Source: an uncultured Armatimonadota bacterium (GTDB lineage: Bacteria > Armatimonadota > Fimbriimonadia > Fimbriimonadales > Fimbriimonadaceae). From it: a stretch of 64,000 nt of DNA. Shown here in pieces: positions 60,987 to 64,000 of the stretch. Under the pieces are notes generated by a model. It worked only from the letters and a program-made list of their open reading frames with translations. It searched no databases and was not told where the DNA came from. Both the position numbers and the translations under genes were made by a program. Within the stretch, counting starts at the first letter, position 1; every line of letters begins with the position of its first letter. The stretch lies in contig CAILEM010000058.1 of the NCBI GenBank assembly GCA_903833215.1, forward strand, positions 1 through 64,000, read 5' to 3'.

Positions 60987-61370
60987 TTAGAGTGCGATTG
61001 GGTAAGTCTGTGGCGTCCACGTACCGCAGCCCGTACCAGGCAATGCGACTACGCTCGCTGCGAGTCCCGAAGCGGTAATGGTGTATCCAGTCGTAGTACC
61101 TGTGCAAGGGTTGACTGGCAGTGCACCACCAAGATCTGCCGCGAAATCGGAAAGAGTCGTGTCATACGATCCCACTCGGACAGCTTGAGCCTGTACGGAG
61201 ATCGAAATGGCTCTTGCATTCGCATTTGCGGTGCCTTGACGCGACGTATTCACGGAATTCAAATAGGATGGGAGTGCGACTGCCGTGAGGATTCCCAAAA
61301 TCAATACTACAACCAGGAGTTCAATCAATGTGAACGCCTTCTGGCTGCGGCGGGTTGTTTGTTTCTTCAT
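60987..61370 (-). CDS. Type IV pilin (PilA-like)
   Basis: The 127-residue protein has a class III leader (MKKQTTRRSQKA then FTLIELL) cut after Ala12, a hydrophobic helix (VVVLILGILTAVALPSYL), and a short globular part with a Cys pair in NPCTGTTTG and GTGCGTW that may form the pilin disulfide loop. It is much smaller than the H-X9-DG proteins and looks like a true major or minor pilin. No pilus assembly genes are adjacent. It converges with the GH42 gene. Confidence 0.86.
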   Translation of the reverse strand: MKKQTTRRSQKAFTLIELLVVVLILGILTAVALPSYLNSVNTSRQGTANANARAISISVQAQAVRVGSYDTTLSDFAADLGGALPVNPCTGTTTGYTITASGLAASVVALPGTGCGTWTPQTYPIAL

Positions 61371-61651
61371 GATGACGCCGTCTTTACAAGTAGTGTCGGT
61401 AGGCTAACTAAGATATTAATATCCCATAAATCGGACATATTTGCTTGTCAGGATTCCTGGGTCGCATGGACTGGGTAGCGCTTTCGTGTTACGCCAGGTT
61501 TGCATAGACCAAATCCTCACGAACCCGGTAACTGTACTAGAAATAATATTTGGTCTTAATATTTCCAGGTTCAGATTCCTAAGGCTTTCGGGCGTTAATC
61601 GCTCCTTAATGCAGTGCCTGCGACAATGCTCGGTGTCCAGGGATTCCACTT

Positions 61652-62545
61652 ATGCGTAAAGCTTTTACACTCATCGAACTCCTCGTTGTTATCGCCATCA
61701 TCGCGATTCTCGCCGCCATCCTCTTCCCAGTTTTCGCACAAGCAAAGCTTGCTGCAAAGAAAACCCAGGTCCTCAGCAATTGTAAGCAGATTGCGACAGG
61801 TCAGTTGCTATACGTCAACGACTCAGATGACGTAAGCCCATCACTCGGCCAGGGAGACTGGACCGACCATATCTACCCTTATGTCAAGAGCGAAGACCTA
61901 TTTATGAACCCCCTTCGAAACGACTTCGATGGCGGTTGTCTACAGGCTGTGGCTGCTGGTGCAACACCTCCTGGTGCAGGTAGCAGTGAGCCTGGTTGCA
62001 AGTACGTTGGCTTTGGTTACAACTGGGGCCCAATCAAGCGACGCGGCGGCGGAATGCTCGGCCGACAGCAGAAGAATGCTAACGGGCAGTTCTTTATTCC
62101 AGGTATTTCTGAAACTTCGATCGTCAGCCCTGCTGAAATGTTCAACTACACCATCACTTACGATACACCTCGTATCACGATGGGTATTCAGTTCTTGATG
62201 TGCACCTTCACGGGTAAATCCACCAGCGACATGTTCTTCGGTGGCCAATATCCGGTGGCTTTCGCTGATGGCCATGCAAAGGGCGTAAAGTTCATGGGTG
62301 GCTTCGGAGACCCTGCGGCTGAGAACCATGAGTTTGCAACCCCAGCAAACCTCGCCATGATTGTGGATTACTGCTCCGATCCTAACATCCTGGTTGACCT
62401 GTCCGGTGATACCGGTGGTAATGATGGTGAAGAGTCACACTTCCCAACGGGTACGGCCTGTAAGGATCTTCCTGGCATCTTCGCTCAATACCCACACGCT
62501 GCCTACAGCGCCGGTGTATCGACCCCAACCTACTTCTCGAACTAG
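61652..62545 (+). CDS. Type II secretion-like pseudopilin, H-X9-DG (DUF1559) family
   Basis: The 297-residue pseudopilin starts [13 protein letters not shown], with predicted cleavage after Ala4, followed by PVFAQAK. The family signature is near residue 204 (AFADGHAKGVKF). AGGG lies about 10 nt before the ATG. A hairpin follows, then a lipoprotein, a CXXCH protein and a TPR-sulfotransferase. The region is probably one transcription unit, so this pseudopilin may share a job with them. Its function is not known. Confidence 0.88.
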   Translation: MRKAFTLIELLVVIAIIAILAAILFPVFAQAKLAAKKTQVLSNCKQIATGQLLYVNDSDDVSPSLGQGDWTDHIYPYVKSEDLFMNPLRNDFDGGCLQAVAAGATPPGAGSSEPGCKYVGFGYNWGPIKRRGGGMLGRQQKNANGQFFIPGISETSIVSPAEMFNYTITYDTPRITMGIQFLMCTFTGKSTSDMFFGGQYPVAFADGHAKGVKFMGGFGDPAAENHEFATPANLAMIVDYCSDPNILVDLSGDTGGNDGEESHFPTGTACKDLPGIFAQYPHAAYSAGVSTPTYFSN

Positions 62546-62560
62546 TCGAGAAACCCTGAT

Positions 62561-62591
62561 AAAGACACTCCGGCCCTGCAGGAGTGTCTTT
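62561..62591 (+). terminator. Hairpin between pseudopilin and lipoprotein genes
   Basis: AAAGACACTCC and its complement form an 11-bp stem around a 9-nt loop, followed by GGATTTT. It ends 13 nt before the lipoprotein ATG at 62605, the same distance as at 450-462. It may be a partial terminator that reduces expression of the downstream genes. Confidence 0.55.
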
Positions 62592-62604
62592 GGATTTTAA
62601 TAAC

Positions 62605-62748
62605 ATGCAAAAGAAGAACCTATTTTCGCTCGCCCTGCTCGCTCTATTTGTGTTTACTGCCGTTGGATGTGCAGAAAAGAATGTCGTCCAACCCAATCAA
62701 AAGGTTGGACTCACAGCTCAAGAGCGAAAAGAAAAGCGAGGCGAGTAA
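62605..62748 (+). CDS. Tiny lipoprotein paired with a pseudopilin
   Basis: This 47-residue protein has a lipoprotein signal (MQKKNLFSLALLALFVF) and lipobox ending in AVGC, with Cys22 lipidated. The mature part is 26 residues, ending KEKRGE. It lacks a clear Shine-Dalgarno and starts 13 nt after the hairpin. The next gene starts one base after its stop. It resembles the lipoprotein at 294-449 in leader, size and position. Confidence 0.65.
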   Translation: MQKKNLFSLALLALFVFTAVGCAEKNVVQPNQKVGLTAQERKEKRGE

Positions 62749-62749
62749 C

Positions 62750-63031
62750 GTGCTGAAGAGGAAGATTCCAGTTTGGTTGGCACTTCCGGCTGTCTTCATG
62801 GTTGCTGCTACCTTCTACAAGCTGGACACAAATGCTGCCGACACTGTCGGAAGTAGAAAGCCAAAGGTCTGGTCCAACGAAGACTGCCTTGCTTGTCACG
62901 CAAATAAGCGTGTCCTTCTGAACATGCAATCGAAAAGGGGAGACCCAACATACTGCCAAGCGGCTTTCGATGCCATCGTGGCAAAGGGTGGCCAGCAAAC
63001 CGACAGTAGTTATACTCCCGTAAAGAAATGA
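62750..63031 (+). CDS. Small membrane protein with CXXCH motif
   Basis: This protein of about 93 residues has an N-terminal signal-anchor (KRKIPVWLALPAVFMVAATF) and then CLACH (Cys46, Cys49, His50), the haem c attachment signature, with a third Cys near residue 71. If a haem is attached it would be a small membrane-bound c-type cytochrome, but a CXXCH may also bind zinc or arise by chance. The start is GTG, one base after the lipoprotein stop. A longer frame from 62648 would overlap the lipoprotein gene. The ATGA overlap with the next gene shows translational coupling. Confidence 0.6.
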   Translation: MLKRKIPVWLALPAVFMVAATFYKLDTNAADTVGSRKPKVWSNEDCLACHANKRVLLNMQSKRGDPTYCQAAFDAIVAKGGQQTDSSYTPVKK

Positions 63032-64000
63032 CTGAGCTACCCGCTTCAATCTCGGCCAGGATTCGCAATGCGAAGATCTTGATTGAGCAGGGGCGGGATG
63101 CTGACGCTGTTACCGTTCTACGCATGGCCTTGGCGCTTGCACCAGCTCTCGGTGAACCTCGGTTGCTCATGGCACAGGCACTGGCCGCGATTAACCGCGC
63201 TGATGAAGCGGAGTCTCACCTTCGGATCGCTCTCGAAGATCCCGTCACCGCAGGCGATGCGAATGGCATGCTTGGTTACTGGTTTCAAGCTCGCGGCCGT
63301 TTTGCGGATGCGAAGTCTTGCTTCGAGAAAGCAATCGAACTAAAACCACTGCAAGCTGTAAGTTACTACGGATGGACGCAGAGCCAACGTGTGACGCTAG
63401 AATCCCCTTGGATCGTTGAGAATGCGTCAAAGGCACTGCAAAGTCCGTTAACCCTGCCCGAAGACCGCATGGCCTTTCATTACGTTTTGGGAAAGGCATA
63501 CGCAGACCTGGGTGATTTTGAACGCTCGATGACTCACTTTGATCATGCGAATAGGGAAGCATTCGAGCTTAATCTGGAAGGAAAGCCCTTTTTACGCAGT
63601 CGGTATGCAGAGCTTTTCGACAGAACCATTTCTACTTTTAGTCGGGATCTGTTCGAACGACATCGCCGTCTTGGCCCGAATAGCCAAATGCCAATCTTCA
63701 TCGTTGGCATGATGCGTTCGGGGACCACCCTTGTGGAGCAGATTGTCTCAAGTCATCCCGACGTAGGTGCGGCCGGTGAGGTTGAGTTTTGGCTTGATGA
63801 GGGGCCGTCGGCACTCGATCTGCAAAAGAAAGCCGTTCATCCCAAACGCGTGGTATCTCTTGCCGAGGAGTATTTGCGTGTTCTGCAAAGCCTAGCTCCC
63901 GGCCACTCGCGAATCACTGACAAGATGCCGCAGAATTTTCAAATGTTGGGACTTATTCACTTGGCATTTCCCAAAGCCCCAATCATCCACATCCGACGAA
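63028..64000 (+). CDS. TPR-containing sulfotransferase, cut by window end
   Basis: An open frame of 324 codons starts at ATG 63028, sharing ATGA with the CXXCH gene, and is cut at the right edge. The first half has TPR-like helices (LRMALALAPALGEPRLLMAQ, ESHLRIALEDP, AKSCFEKAIELKP). The second half has the sulfotransferase PAPS-binding loop IVGMMRSGTTLVEQIVSSHP near residue 222, followed by TDKMPQN and later HLAFPKAPIIHIRR with the 3'-phosphate-binding region. It should transfer sulfate from PAPS to a hydroxyl or amine of an unknown acceptor. The TPR part may bind the protein target. Confidence 0.85.
   Translation, partial: MTELPASISARIRNAKILIEQGRDADAVTVLRMALALAPALGEPRLLMAQALAAINRADEAESHLRIALEDPVTAGDANGMLGYWFQARGRFADAKSCFEKAIELKPLQAVSYYGWTQSQRVTLESPWIVENASKALQSPLTLPEDRMAFHYVLGKAYADLGDFERSMTHFDHANREAFELNLEGKPFLRSRYAELFDRTISTFSRDLFERHRRLGPNSQMPIFIVGMMRSGTTLVEQIVSSHPDVGAAGEVEFWLDEGPSALDLQKKAVHPKRVVSLAEEYLRVLQSLAPGHSRITDKMPQNFQMLGLIHLAFPKAPIIHIRR

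Noticed and set aside
1-64000. CRISPR arrays, insertion sequences, prophage or integron genes
   Set aside because: No regularly spaced repeats, transposase, integrase or phage structural genes were seen.

Overview
The window looks like a chromosomal segment of a free-living bacterium with roughly mid-50s % GC. I place it in the phylum Armatimonadota, probably near class Fimbriimonadia. The grounds are three pseudopilins of the H-X9-DG type whose N-terminal segment runs into a PVFAQAK motif, many glycoside hydrolases, scattered type IV pilin/type II secretion parts, and many GTG/TTG starts. This is inference from protein style, with no database support. There are no rRNA or tRNA genes, CRISPR arrays, insertion sequences or phage genes that I can see.

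Layout. 0-5.4 kb: a tiny lipoprotein and an H-X9-DG pseudopilin, then a signalling cluster (response regulator-EAL phosphodiesterase, hybrid histidine kinase, divergent single-domain response regulator). 5.4-12.1 kb: a SCO1-type copper chaperone, convergent DNA polymerase I, two tandem signal-peptidase-I-like proteins, a TfoX-N protein and an unknown membrane protein. 12.3-22.8 kb: pdxS, a proton-translocating transhydrogenase in an unusual two-gene form, a PA14-containing GH3 beta-glucosidase, a hisC-like/methyltransferase/YjbR operon, and a SUMF1-domain protein. 22.4-29.6 kb: an orphan secretin, xylulokinase, an S1 protein with a long acidic Ala/Pro/Glu leader region, and coaE.

29.6-38.8 kb is the most unusual part. 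A strong promoter and a roughly 200-nt leader precede four large exported proteins of 602-966 residues. They include a CsgG/FlgT-like protein with a Thr-Gly-Ser repeat, a FlgD-like surface protein, and an Ig/OstA-like/beta-barrel protein. I suspect an envelope or surface-export module.

38.8-49.9 kb: nadB coupled to a DUF5060 glycoside hydrolase, a GH26 enzyme, a PPi-type phosphofructokinase, an acetyltransferase/glycosyltransferase pair, ATP-dependent pckA, a repeat-rich intergenic region and two GYF_2 membrane proteins. 50-57 kb: an old-yellow-enzyme homologue, a PP2C phosphatase with a double-FHA protein, an M1 aminopeptidase, and a serine hydrolase/rnhB/yraN operon. 57.3-64 kb: two more pseudopilin-lipoprotein loci, a GH42 beta-galactosidase and a type IV pilin. 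The last locus continues into a small CXXCH membrane protein and a TPR-sulfotransferase cut by the window end.

Together the genes suggest a polysaccharide-degrading heterotroph with glycolysis and gluconeogenesis entry points (pfp, pckA), envelope biogenesis, and two-component, c-di-GMP and phospho-Thr signalling.
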